A DNA stretch of 64,000 nt, from positions 51,210,501-51,274,500 of the forward strand of contig CM077596.1 of the NCBI GenBank assembly GCA_039654915.1, written 5' to 3'. The notes under the pieces are model-generated. The model had not been told where the DNA came from. It searched no databases and worked only from the letters and a program-made list of their open reading frames with translations. A program made the position numbers and the translations under genes. This document shows, piece by piece, positions 34,001-45,181 of this stretch. The DNA is from Aquilaria yunnanensis (lineage: Eukaryota > Streptophyta > Magnoliopsida > Malvales > Thymelaeaceae). Each line of letters opens with the position of its first letter. Positions within the stretch are counted from its first letter, which is position 1.

Positions 34001-34477
34001 GAATGCAATAATATTGCATGGGACAAGATTCCAGAGACGAATTTGGGCTACCTCACCCATTTAAAAGCATTATCGTTGAATTTCAGCTTCTCAGGAGAGG
34101 CAAAAGAGTTGCATGGGTCACTTATCCAGTTAAGGCTTGCTGGAGGACCTAATATAAAGTCTCTGCCGGATCAAATGAAGCAGCTCACTACTCTTCAAGA
34201 ATTGGAGCTTATTTGGTTTGATGGATTGGAAACTTTGCCGCAGTGGTTAGGCAACCTTTCTTCATTGGAGAAACTCGAAATTCGTGGCTGCAAAAAGTTG
34301 AGGAATTTGTCATCTCTAGAGGCGATGCCATCACTGACGCGTTTAAGTTTGGGGGGAGTTGGCAAGGAAATCCCTCAATGCTTTGATTCTATCCACCAAA
34401 GCATCCCTTCCTCTCTCAAAAAATTGACTCTGAATGGATTTGGTTGCAGCACTCTACCACCTAAATACAACGCTTAA
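31085..34477 (+). CDS. CC-NB-ARC-LRR disease resistance protein (RGA-like), C-terminus truncated by frameshift
   Basis: An ORF of 1130 residues in one exon. An N-terminal coiled-coil (Rx-type) domain has an EDVID-like [12 protein letters not shown] near residue 80. The P-loop GMAGLGKTT is at 200-208 and kinase 2 LLVLDDVW at 276-283. RNBS-B reads [24 protein letters not shown], and MHD is at 501-503. The GLPL motif is altered (CKGVALVAS). Many LRRs follow from about residue 560. Such proteins are intracellular immune receptors: the NB-ARC switch binds ADP/ATP and the LRRs sense effectors. A single C is missing between 34462 and 34463 relative to both downstream copies (CCACCTAAATAC against CCACCTCAAATAC), causing a stop three codons later and loss of about 90 residues, including [10 protein letters not shown] repeats. 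Whether the shortened protein works is open. Confidence 0.9.
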   Translation: MAEVVFIGASRVMISEAKKAVFELVKLGWTFDKKLKELQRFLDMIEAFLDDAETRSTDPPVKVWLKWLADGASRAQDVLAELAYEAKRIKLRVNNRWGGKLINSFSSHNPTIFRLRMAYKVKSVTKSLDKICSKGTGLGLQNRGQLVSAPASSSGLQETHPFLGDPELVVPREVNVSNVVKMLISSSNTSHPLGVVSIVGMAGLGKTTLAKMVLEDEHVNNLFDKRQQLWVCVSETFNVKMILSKMLECLTGETIASSQQNLVKKLKEKLEEKAYLLVLDDVWNKDAQKWDDLRKCLEGINQKNKATILATTREMEAASTMGSFSEFTYEVLKLEDDQCWSIIRAKSFGKSSEIPRNLEIVGRSIAEKCKGVALVASVIGGTMCKDRTERAWSSIQNSNLWNSLESNKDILRILQLSYDRLGSPYLKLCFAYCSFFPEDSILYREELIQLWMAAGFLHPSPADRCHTAWDMGDKYFNDLVSNSLFQDVERDFYGNVKTCKMHDLVHSLARSLLEAAIVTSDTNLSRDVTFIRHLNIIGDESNLAVRLTQVDAPNLRSLSSSFDVFCHMPKECRRLRILKLHKATGADKLPKSIKKLKHLKYLDISRTQIESLPRSFTKLLNLQTLRVTRCKNLKELPKQMENLVELSRLYIDKESLMPFNIGRLTSSQTLPLYFVVAERGCGIEELGSLSHLQGELEIRRLERVRQNEDARMAKLQEKKGIWELVFEWSNERADVGQDDDVLEGLQPHSNLKGLWIRNYGGCNFPSWLPSTNLTMLKLDSCSNCVKLPSLRRLPNLTYLFINGLSGVKLIDADFYGNGNFSALKEFKLANMISLEEWFDATRRDLFPSLEKLSIYYCRKLRSIQLTNGLPSLRTLECSILGVSHIGDGPFSSRCLRELKISGCDKLKLLPSFHELCSLTHLKLSYCDHLRCAPSGLQHCTSLQRLELIGCPRMSSELEWLGSLKNLVALEIKECNNIAWDKIPETNLGYLTHLKALSLNFSFSGEAKELHGSLIQLRLAGGPNIKSLPDQMKQLTTLQELELIWFDGLETLPQWLGNLSSLEKLEIRGCKKLRNLSSLEAMPSLTRLSLGGVGKEIPQCFDSIHQSIPSSLKKLTLNGFGCSTLPPKYNA

Positions 34478-34740
34478 CTACTCTTGAAGTCTTGCGTATA
34501 CAGTTCTTTTATGCAATCGAAGATTTGCCTGAGTGGCTGGGAAACCTCTCCTCTCTCCAACGGCTTCAGATTTATTCTTGTGGAATGCTGAGTAAGCTGC
34601 AGTCACAGCAATCCATGCTACGTCTCTCCAATCTCAAATCTATACGCATCTTCCGTTGCGAAAACATGTCGCGAATACTCGTCGAAGGAAGCACCGAGTG
34701 GTCCAAGATTTCCCACATTCCACATATCGATATTTGGTAA
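34478..34740 (+). pseudogene. Out-of-frame LRR tail of the NB-LRR gene
   Basis: Beyond the premature stop the LRR sequence resumes in another frame ([19 protein letters not shown] ... SKISHIPHIDIW) to a TAA at 34738-34740, at the place where the 36.7-kb and 41.1-kb copies also end or nearly end. It represents the ancestral C-terminus of the same gene. Confidence 0.82.
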
Positions 34741-35462
34741 TTGCTCATTCCTCTAGGTCTCAGATCACAGATAAATTAATCTCATTAATTTATATGCTTT
34801 GCTTAAAATCTCATCAATTGTTTTGAACTTATCTTGCGAGGCACTGCCTTCTCTGGCTACTCGAACTCAAGCCATGATAATTCAATAAATGAAATTAGTG
34901 AATTCAGAAAGTTGTCCTTTTTTTTTTTTTAGTATTGCTAGCCTGCTGATTGAAGTTGCCAGGTACTTTGAAGGGCATAAGAGTATGTTAATGTTTCAAC
35001 TGATGAATGGGACTTGTTGGATCATGAATTAGAGAAAAATTAGCTTTTATGGTGGTACAAGGCACAAAGCCAAGCCCTACCTGCTAAAACAGCAGGAAAT
35101 CTGTCAAAATTTTGCAGATTTGGAACTTTAAGGAAAAAAAGGCTCAAATCAACTCCAAATGGATTGAAAATTTGTAGGAACGCAGCATTTGATAAAACAA
35201 ACTTGTTGGAAGTGGAAAAATTGGATTTAGATTTGTGACTGAAAAGTTTGACATATCTCAAGTTATCAACACTACATGCATTTGGATGTTATTCTTAGAA
35301 TTCCAGACATTGTTATTGGAGAGTGCTTAGAATTCCTTTTGCTGCATGTATCTAGATGTTATTCATAATAATTTTTCTGAGTATTATTATTTTGTTGCAG
35401 CTAGCCAGGAAAGGTTTCAAACACTTACAAGTTCATATTACAGGGGAGCGCAGGTTTCAAAC
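34741..35462 (+). repeat. NB-LRR 3' flank, unit 1 (repeated in cluster)
   Basis: This flank recurs after the later copies (about 36820-37320, 41160-41800 and 43700-44400), sharing CTTGTTGGATCATGAATTAG-like and AACTTGTTGGAAGTGGAAAA-like stretches. At 35388-35398 an acceptor-like ATTTTGTTGCAG precedes CTAGCCAGGAAAGGTTTC, which also recurs at about 38248. It may be a spliced 3' exon. Confidence 0.6.
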
Positions 35463-36816
35463 CAATTTATATGATTTTTATGGGAATGGAATTTTTCAGC
35501 CTCTGAAAGAATTTGAATTAAAAGACATGATAAGCTTGGAAGAGTGGTTTGACGCAACTAGAAGGGACTTGTTTCCTTTCCTTGAGAAGTTGAGTCTTCG
35601 GGACTGTTACAACTTAAGAAGCATCCAATTGACAAATGGTCTCCCATGTCTTAAAACGCTCACGTGTAGGTCTTTAGGTGTCAGTCATGTAGGCGATGGT
35701 CTGTTTTCCAGCAAGTGCTTGAGAGAGTTAGAGATATCTGGTTGTGGCGAGTTGAAATTGCTCCCGAGCTTTCATGAGCTCTGCTCTCTCACACATTTAA
35801 AGCTTGAGTTTTGTATGGATTTAAGGTGTGCTCCAAGTGGACTGCAACACTGCACTTCCCTACAAAGTTTGGAGTTAATTCGCTGTCCTGAAATGTCTTC
35901 AGAACTTGAATGGCTCGGAAGTTTGAAGAATTTAGTTGAGTTAGATATTTCTGGATGCAATAGTATTGTATGGGACAAGATTCCAGAGACAAGCTTGGGC
36001 TGCCTCACCCATTTAAAAAGATTATTGTTGTATGACAGCTTCTCAGAAGAGACAAAAGAGGTGCCTCCATGCTTCACTTCCATCCATCACTTGCATGGGT
36101 CACTCATAGAGTTGAGGCTTTATGGAGGACCTAATATAAAGTCTCTGCCACATCAAATGCAGCAGCTCACTACTCTTCAAGAATTGGAGTTTAATTGGTT
36201 TGATGGATTGGAAACTTTGCCGCAGTGGTTAGGCAACATTTCTTCATTGGAGAAACTCCAAATTTGGGGCTGCAAAAAGTTGAGGAATTTGTCACCTCTA
36301 GAGGCGATGCCATAACTGATGCATTTAACGTTGAATGGATTGGGGACGCTTGGCAAGGAAATCCCTCAATACTTTGATTCTATACACCAAAGCATCCCTT
36401 CCTCCCTCAAAGAATTGACTCTGTCTAGATTTGGGTGCAGCACTCTACCACCTCAAATACAACACTTAACTACTCTTGAAGTCTTGCAGATAGGGTTCTT
36501 TGATGCAATTGAAGATTTGCCCGAGTGGCTAGGAAACCTTTCCTCTCTCCAACGACTTCAGATTTATTTTTGTGAAAGTCTTGGTAAGCTGCTATCACAG
36601 CAATCCATGCTACGTCTCTCCAATCTCAAATCTATATGCATCATCGATTGTGGAAACTTGTCGCAAATATGCGTCGAAGCAAGCACCGAGTGGTCCAAGA
36701 TTTCCCACATTCCAGACATCGTTATTTCGTACTTGCTCATTCTTGTAAGTCTCAAATCACAGATAACTGATCGTCTATTTATGTACTTTGAATCCAAGCT
36801 CTGCCCCTTATTTTAA
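35463..36816 (+). pseudogene. LRR-only NB-LRR fragment (unit B), one nonsense codon
   Basis: Sequence matching the LRR of the 31-kb gene begins abruptly at DFYGNG (about 35469, equivalent to about 33519) directly after the 3'-exon-like segment, so the CC and NB-ARC domains are missing. The frame is open except for TAA at 36313-36315, where both relatives have TCA (Ser), then continues in the same frame. It retains the C present in the frameshifted gene, so the LRR end reads PPQIQHLTTLEVLQIGFF. The ancestral stop is lost (TAC in place of TAA), adding about 30 residues to 36816. It cannot act as a receptor on its own, but is a donor for gene conversion of the LRR. Confidence 0.85.
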
Positions 36817-38997
36817 TCTCATTAATTTATATGCTTTACTTGAAATCTCATCAATTGTTGTGAACTTATCTTGCGAGGCACTACCTTCTCTGGCTACTCA
36901 AACTCAAACCATGATAATTCAATAAATGAAATTAGTGAAATTCAGAAAGTTGTCTTTTTTTTTTTTTTGGTATTGCTTGCATGCTGACTGAAGTTGCCAG
37001 GTACTTTGAAGGGCGTAAGAGTATGTTAACGTTCCAACTGATGAATGGGACTTGTTGGATCATGAATTAGAGAAAAATTAGCTTTTATGGTGGTACAAGG
37101 CATAAAACCAAAGCCTTACCTGCTAAAACAGCAGGAAATCTGTCAAAATTTGGCAGATTTGGAACTTTAAGTAAAAAAGGGCCCAAATCAACTCCAAATG
37201 GATTGAAAATTTGTAGGAACGCAGCATTTGATAAAACAAACTTGTTGGAAGTGGAAAAATTGGATTTAGATTTGTGACTGAAAAGTTTGACATATCTCAA
37301 GTTATCAACACTACAGGCAGTAAATAAACAGTGTATGGGTTTGCTGTTGTAGTTTTGTTTACCGTTGTGCAAAAGATATACAACTTAGTTGATAATGATT
37401 TATAAGTAAAACTAACCTGTTAAAGTCTTAGCTACCCAAAATGTTTGTTGAATTTACTGATTAAGGGCCAAAACTTAGTTCTCTTTTTTGTGAAATAGAG
37501 GATATGCATTCTGACCTGAAAGCTGGCCCAATTGCCGTTTCTTGATTATTGTTAATTTATTCCTTTAACCTGCTTGAGAAAAAAATGTGCCAATGAGAGG
37601 CATCAATTGCTTGAGAAAAGTATCTGAAAATGTGTCTCTCCTGTTATTTTATCATTATGCTTCTAGCTGTACATTACTTATATCCTAACATTCTGGTGGC
37701 TGAGCTGTTTGAGGAGCATAGGCACAGAAAATAAAAGGAGGCAAAGGAAGTTGGAGGCCTGAGAATTGAGAAGGGCATGCGAGTGTGGCAGAGTCCTTTT
37801 CCTTGAAGATTATGCGCTTGCATGATAAAAGGAAATGGAGTTCTTTGGATTGATTTATGTATGTATTTGGCGGACTTTTGTAGGTGTTGACATTTGGGAC
37901 ACAGGTAAGAAGTTGATTTTGTCTCAATCTTGTACTAGCTACCTTGTAATGCAATCTAAGTTAAAAACGCAAACAAAAAAACTTGGCTATACTATTTGAT
38001 TTTGCATTTTTTTCTTTAAATGATCATCATTAAAGAGAAAAAAAAAAAGATTGCATGGAGTTGGCAGCAAAGGGTTATGATGTTTTATCAAAAGGATTTT
38101 AAAAATTAAAAAAAAAAATGAGACTGTTGGGAATTTTTAATGAGCGTAAATAAATAGTATCTTATTGGGAATGCTTAGAATTCCTTTTGCTGCATGCATC
38201 TAGATGTTATTCTTAATAATTGTTCTGAGTATTATTATTTTGTTGCAGCTGGCCAGGAAAGGTTTCGAACACTTACAAGTTCATATCACAGGGGCGCGCA
38301 GGGTATGATAATGGGTATGGACTTAACTAAAATCCAAAAGTGATATGAACAAATACTGTTGATTAATGTGAACATATCCACCATTGTACCTGAACTGAAT
38401 TTTATACCTGTGACATATCCACCATTGATTTAGTTGTCATTAATTTCTTGAACTGAATTTTATACCTGTGACATATCCACCATTGATCTATTATTGTACA
38501 TTTGAATTCAAGTTTGATTCTATTTTAAACACCCCAATATGAAGAAACAAAAGAAAGAATCAATATTCATGGAGGAAAGCCTGATGGATATGTAATTTAT
38601 AGCTGATGCAGCACCAGCATGTATGGTAGCAGGGATATGTTAGGCATGTTGTTCTTCGTCACTAACACTGAAGTTTGATTCCTGTTTTGGCAGAGAAATG
38701 CATCATTTTTAACCATTGTAAATCAATCTTCTGTTTAGGAGAATAGTTTCATGCAAGTAATTGGTGATCCAGTAATCATTAGTTTCAGCTATAATGGATC
38801 ATCAATACCTATATGGTACAACTAAATGCTCTTAGTTTTGTGTTATTGTTCACATCTGAATTTCCTGTTCCTGGGGTTTTCTCAAAACCTGCAGTATATG
38901 ATGTAACATATAGAGAAACATTTACTAATCTGTCGGATATCTGGGCTAAAGAAGTTGATCTGTACTCAACAAATCAGGACTCTGTCATTGTTGTACA
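36817..38997 (+). other. 3' flank repeat, unit 2, and spacer
   Basis: It repeats the flank of unit 1 and extends it. A segment with GTGTGGCAGAGTCCTTTTCC (about 37783) recurs in altered form near 42780 and 44695. The acceptor plus CTGGCCAGGAAAGGTTTC motif is at about 38240-38265. A ~90-bp direct duplication with TTTTATACCTGTGACATATC lies at 38390-38490. No gene was seen. Confidence 0.55.
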
Positions 38998-41155
38998 GCA
39001 TGGGATACGGGCAACAAGTATTTCAATGACTTAATATTAAATTCATTGTTCCAAGATGTGAAGAGGGATATTTATGGAAACATCATGACATGCAAGTGCA
39101 TGATTTGGTACACAGTTTCGCAAGATCTCGTTCAGAGGCTGCAATCCTAACATCAGATGCAAATTCTTCTAGAGATGTCTCTTTTATACGTCATTTGAAT
39201 ATTATTGGAAAAGAAAGCAATCTAGCCGATAGACTAACACAAGTTGATGCTCCAAATTTGAACTCTCTATTTTCCAGCTTCGATGTTTTTTGCCATATGC
39301 TGAAGGAGTGCAGAAGGTTGAGAATTTTGAAATTACACAAAGCTACGGGTGTAAATATATTACCAAAGTCAATAAAAAATTTGAAGCATTTGAAATACTT
39401 GGACATTCAGAAACTCAAATTTAAAGTCTGCCGAGGTCCTTCACTGAACTCTTGAACCTGCAAATTTTAAGAGTCACATGGTGTAGAAATTTAAAAGAAC
39501 TTCCACTGCAGATGGAAAACTTGGTCAAATTGTCACATTTATATTGACAAGGAGCGGCTCATGCCAATCAACATTGGAAGATTAACAAGTTTGCAAACAT
39601 TGTCATTAGTTTTTGTGGTTGCAGAGAGAGGGCACGGAATTGAAGAGCTAGGAAGCTTAAGTCATCTTCAAGGAAAACTAGAAATATGCAGGCTTGAGCT
39701 GGTGAGACAGAAAGAAGATGCAAGGATGGCAAAACTGCAAGAGAAGAGGTGAATATGCGAGTTGATATTTGAATGGAGCGAAGGAAGAATAGACGTGGGG
39801 CAAGATGACGATGTGTTGGAGGGCTACAACCTCATTCAAATTTGAAAGGTTTATGGATTAGAAGCTACAAAGGCGGCAATTTCCCATCTTGGCTTCCCCG
39901 CATGAGTATCAATAACTCCCAATCTTCACTAGCAAATTTGATTAGGTTGACATTGGACTCTTGCTCCAAGTGTGTGAAGCTTCTAAGCCTCGGGCACCTA
40001 CTAAACTTAACCTATCTTTTTATCAATAGACTGAGTGGAGTAAAATTGATTGACACTGATTTTTATGGGAATGGAAATTTTCCGGCTCTAAAAGAATTTG
40101 AATTAGAGTACATGATAAGCTTGGAAGAGTGATTTGAAGCAACCAGAAGGGACTTATTTCCTTCCCTTGAGAAGCTGAGTATCTGTTGCTGTCGCAACTT
40201 AATAAGCATCCAATTGACAAATGGTCTCCCATGCCTTAAAACGCGTAAGTGTTGGTCTTTAGGTGTCAGTCACATAGGGGATGCTCTGTTTTCCAGCAAG
40301 TGCTTGAGAGTTGAAGATGTCTAATTGTTGGAAGTTGAAATTGCTCCCGAGCTTTCATGAGCTCTACTCTCTGACACATTTGAAGCTGTATGATTGTAAG
40401 GATTTGAGGTGTGCAGTGTGCTCCAAGTGGACTGCAACACTGCACTTCCCTGCAGATGTTGAAGTTAATTTGCTGTCTTGAAATGTCTTCAGAACTTGAG
40501 TTTGAAGAATTTAGTTGAGTTAAAGATTAAAGAATGCTATAATATTGTATGGGACAATATTCCAGAGACAAGCTCAGGCTGCCTCACCAATTTAAAAAGA
40601 ATATCGTTGGATGGAGGACTGCCGCATCAAATGCAGCACCTCACTACTCTTCAAGAATTGGGAACTTTGCCGCAGTGGCTAGGCAACCTTTCTTCATTGG
40701 AGAAACTCCGAATTGGTGGCTGCACAGAGTTGCGGAATTTGTCACCTCTGGAGGTGTTGCCATCACTGAAGCATTTAATATTGAATGCATGGAATAACAT
40801 CCCTCAATACTTTGATTCTATCCACCAAAGCATCCCTTCCTCCCTCAAAGAATTGAGTCTGCATGGATTTGGATGCAGTATTCTACCACCTCAAATACAA
40901 TGCTTAACTACTCTCGAAGTCTTGCAGATAGGGTTCTTTGATGGAATTGAAGATTTGCCTGAGTGGCTAGGAAACCTCTCCTCTCTCCAAGATCTTGTTA
41001 TTTATGATTGTCCAAGTCTGGGTAAGCTGCCATCACAGCAATCCATGCTACGTCTCTCCAATCTCAAATCTATTTTCATCATGAAATGCCCAAACTTGTC
41101 GCGAATATACGTCAGGGGAAGTACCAAGTGGTCAACATTTCCCACATTCTAGACA
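38998..41155 (+). pseudogene. 5'-truncated, multiply broken NB-LRR copy (unit C)
   Basis: Homology to the 31-kb gene starts at CAGCATGGGATACGGGC (equivalent to about 32484), just before the MHD region, and runs through the LRR to the normal end near 41152. CC, P-loop and kinase-2 regions are absent. Breaks include a lost base in the MHD (TGCAAGTGCATGATT), a frameshift near 39405, TGA for GGA near 39750 (KR* where the relative reads KKG), TGA for TGG at about 40130 (EE*F) and further shifts before 40478. The last part (40478-41152) is open and keeps [13 protein letters not shown] and the final repeats. Confidence 0.85.
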
Positions 41156-43559
41156 TCCGCATTTTCTAATTGCTCATTCCTGTAAGTCTCAGATCATGGA
41201 AACTGATCGTCTGTTTATGCACTTTGACTCCAAGCTCTGCCCTTATTTAATCTCATTAATTTATATACTTTGCTTGAAATCTCATTAATTGTTGCCTGTG
41301 ATGTGGGTAAACGTTTGGTTGACAAGTTTTGAACTTATTTTTCGAGGCACTACCCTTTTCTGGCTACTCAAACTCAAACCTTGATAATTCGATAAATGTA
41401 GCGAAATTTATAAGGTTGTCCTCTTTTGTTTTGGTACTGCCAACATGGTGGCTCAAGTTGACTAGGTGTTTTGGAGGGTATAAGAGTATGTTAATGTTTC
41501 AACTGATGACTGGGACTTGTTGGATCAGAAATTAGAGAAAAATTAGCTTTTATGGTGGTATGAGGCCTAAAACTGAGACTTGCCTGCTAAAATGTGCAGG
41601 GAATCTGTCAAAAATTGGAAGATTTGGAACTTTAAGGAAAAAGGGGCTCCAATCAACTTCAAATGGATTAAAATTTTGTAGACCCAGTATTTTATAAAAC
41701 AAACTTGTGGGAAGTGGAAAAATTGGATTTAAATTTGTGAGTGAAAAATTTGACTCAAGTTATCAGCAGTTAGTAAATAAACAGTGTATGAGTTTGCTGT
41801 TGCAGTTTTGTTTACTCTTGTGCAAAAGATATAGAAATTAGTTGACAATTATTTGTAAGTAAAACTAACCTGTTAAAGTCTTGGCTACCTAAAATGTTTG
41901 TTGAATTTACTGATTAAGAGCCAAAACTGGCATAACTGCTGCTGCATTTTGCTGTAAAATACAGTTCCATTGATGTCCAAATTAGAGTGACCTAATATAG
42001 AAATTGGTCCAAAAAGTATGAAAGTTGGTCAGAAGCTACTAATAGTGTATTGAAACCTGTGGGAACTGGTGCCTCTATGTTTGGCCTGATAAATAATATG
42101 CAAAGCTGATGTATCACTGGTATTATATTGTTTTGCAAGTCACTAAATAATCTAAATTTCATATATATATATATATAGTTGGTAATCAATGAATGAATTG
42201 TCATGTGGTGTAACAATTTTTTTTTTTTAATGGAATAGGGGTACGCAATCAGATTGGAACAGAAGAGGATGAAGTTTCATATACGAGGTGCCATTTCTTG
42301 ATTATATTTTCTTTACTTAGCTGTTCCTATGTGAATTTTTAGAAAATTTCTAGTGAAATTGCTTTCACCGAAAAAAGAAACATTGATTACCATGTGATCT
42401 GAGTCTTCATTTGAACGACCATCTGATGTTGTGTCTCTCATTTTGTCTTACGATGAAGGTGTCTTCGTTTGAGGCACATACTTGTCTATGTAACTGAGTT
42501 ACTTTCTGCTTATGAGGCCTGTGCTTATCCATGTGATTAGGGTTATTCTATCATCATGGCTCTGGCATAAGTAGACAAGTTTCCTTCCCAATATTATAAC
42601 TGAGTATAATATTGTTCGAAGTTTATGTCCAGTTTACTGAGCAGTTGCCAAACTGTTTTAGGAGCATAGGAAGCAAACAGAGCATGGAAAAGAAAAGAAG
42701 AAGAAAGGTGAATGTATGGCATCTGACGAAAGTTTGTAAGACTAAGTGTTGTCCTTGACCTTGGAAGGACATGTTGATCAGTGTGGCAAAGTGTGGTTTC
42801 CCGGAAGATTGCATGCTTGGCTTGCAGTTGTTTTCAAATTTCTAGTGAAATTTCATTTCTGTTGTTGGTTTCAATCTTAGCATTTGTGTCATTCTGGTGC
42901 ACTTTCTAAAACTTTTCCGCTTTAATTTTAGCATTTGTGTGGTTAGGTTCTATCTTTTTACTGCAGAACATGAAATGTATAAGCATAAATACACGTTTGG
43001 TGTTTCTTGGTATGTTGTATCAGCATGAATACACGTTTGCCTTCTATGTTTGTATTCCATAAAGAATTATGGCCGTTGAAGTATATTTTGGTTAAATAAA
43101 AGAAAAATTTAGCTCTGAGAAGTGAAGTGAGCAATTCACTTTCGACATTTAGCTGGGTTTTTCCTGTCCTGTTAAATTATTGGAAGCTAAATGAATGGTA
43201 GAATCCGAGTGAAAGGTGATCTCCTCAGAGGCAGCATTAGAGCTTGTTTTGTGTAAAGACACAAACTTCTGCACAGCCTCCAGGTGAGAAACATACAGAG
43301 CCCTAGCAGCTACCAATTTCTTCTTCAAATCCAGGAGCGCCTAGATACAAATTGAGACTAAAGTCGCTGATTGAGAAAAGCAATATTTGTGAATCTTTGA
43401 TTATTTAATACCTTATCATGCGTTTCCAAAAATGAATGACATAGATTTTCAGTATGTAGGAGATGCTTATTTTTCTTAGAGATTGATGAGGTTAATGTGT
43501 TCCAAAGAGAACCTATTTGTTGATTTGGTATTGTAGAAATCTGATGAACCTGCCATTAG
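41156..43559 (+). other. 3' flank repeat, unit 3, and spacer
   Basis: It shares long stretches with the flanks of units 1 and 2 (for example 41440-41900). A (TA)n run is at about 42160-42178. No gene was seen. Confidence 0.5.
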
Positions 43560-43695
43560 AGTAATCCATGCTACACCTCTCCAATCTCAAATCTATACTC
43601 ATCTTTCGCCGTGCAAAGATGTTGGAAAGATGTGTCAAGGGAGTGGTCCAAGATTTCTGACATTCCAGACATCAAAATACATCAAAATTTTGTAA
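43560..43695 (+). pseudogene. Last-LRR scrap of an NB-LRR copy (unit D)
   Basis: ATCCATGCTACACCTCTCC and TCTCAAATCTATACTCATC match the final LRR of the other copies, including GAGTGGTCCAAGATTTC near the C-terminus. It is followed by the same 3' flank (43700-44400). Only about 45 codons remain. Confidence 0.75.
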
Positions 43696-44772
43696 TCTCT
43701 CCTTCTTGGAAGTCCCCAATCACGAAGATTGATTGCCTGTTTATGTAATTTCACTCCAATCTCCATCTTTATTTCAATCTCATTAATTGATATGCTTTGC
43801 TTGAAATCTCATTAGTTGTTGCCTATGATGTGGGTAGGTACTTGGTTGACAAGTTTACAACTTTTTTACAAGGCACTACCCTTCTTTGCCAATGATGTGG
43901 GTAGGTACTTTGAAGTGCATAAGAGTGTGTTAATGTTTCAATTGGTGACTGGGACTTGTTGGATCAGAAATTAGAGAAAAATTAGCTTGTCTGGTCGTAG
44001 AAGGCATAAAACTGAGACTTACCTGCTAAAACTGCAGTAAAATCTGCCAAAAATTGGCAGATTTGGAACTCTTAAGGAAAAAAAAGGGGCTGGAATCAAC
44101 TTCAGATGGATTGAGAATTTGTAGGAACCCCAGTAATTGATTAAAAAAATTTGTTGGAAGTGGAAAATTTTAATTTAGAATTGTGAGTAAGAAGTTTGAG
44201 ATATCTGAGTTACCAGTCGTTACTAAATGAATTTAGTTAACAATGATTTATAAGTAAAACTAACCTGTTATGGTCTTAGCTACCTAAAATGCTTGTCAAA
44301 TTTATTGATTAAGGGCCAAAACTGGCATAACTGCTGCTGCGTTTTGCTGTAAAATACAGTCCCACTTATGGTAGAATTTCTCATTTTGTGGAATAGAGGA
44401 TATGCAATCTAACTGCAAAACAGAAGAGATGACCTGAAATCTGGCCTCAACTGCCATTCTTGACGATTATTAATTTGATTTCTTTAACCTGCTTGGGAGA
44501 AGAATGTGCCACTCAAAGGCATCATTTGCTTGAGAAAGTATCTGATGATGTGTTTCTTCTATTATTTTATCATTATGCTTCTGGCTGCGCATTACTTGTA
44601 TCCTAATGTTTTTGCGGCTGAACGGTTTTAAGAGCATAGGCGCAGGAAATGAAAGAAGGCAAAAGGAAGTTAGGGACCTAAGAAGGGCATGTGAGTGTGG
44701 CGGAGTCCTTTTCCTTCAAGATTTTGTGATTGCATCATACAAATTCATCAACAAGCGAGCTCACAATCTAGG
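43696..44772 (+). other. 3' flank repeat, unit 4
   Basis: Diverged copy of the shared flank, ending where the copia element begins. A 73-codon ORF at 44606-44827 crosses the LTR start and is not a gene. Confidence 0.5.
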
Positions 44773-45181
44773 TGTCAAAGGAATTAGCTGGCCATTTAAG
44801 GCTAGTAGATTCTATGGCAGATTCTAGGCTCTGCCATTTAAGGCCAGCAGATTCTATGCCTTGTACAGCTGTGACAACTGTCTTTATGATTGTAAATCTT
44901 TTATGATTTCCTTATTTAGGATATACTAGTTGTAGGATATCTTTAGACAGATTTGTATATGGCAGTTTAGCTATGTTTAGGGCTAAATATAAGCTTGTAT
45001 TTATATTATATAATGGGAATTTACCTCCAGGGAAATTACACATTTTTTGCTCAAAATTCTCTCAGTTTATCATGGTATCAGAGCCTCAGTTCTAAATTCT
45101 CACATGTCTCTTCTTCTTAAGTCCCAGACTTAGTTCAGTCCCTCGTTCTTAGTTATTCTTTTATCAAGTTATCTCAGCCTC

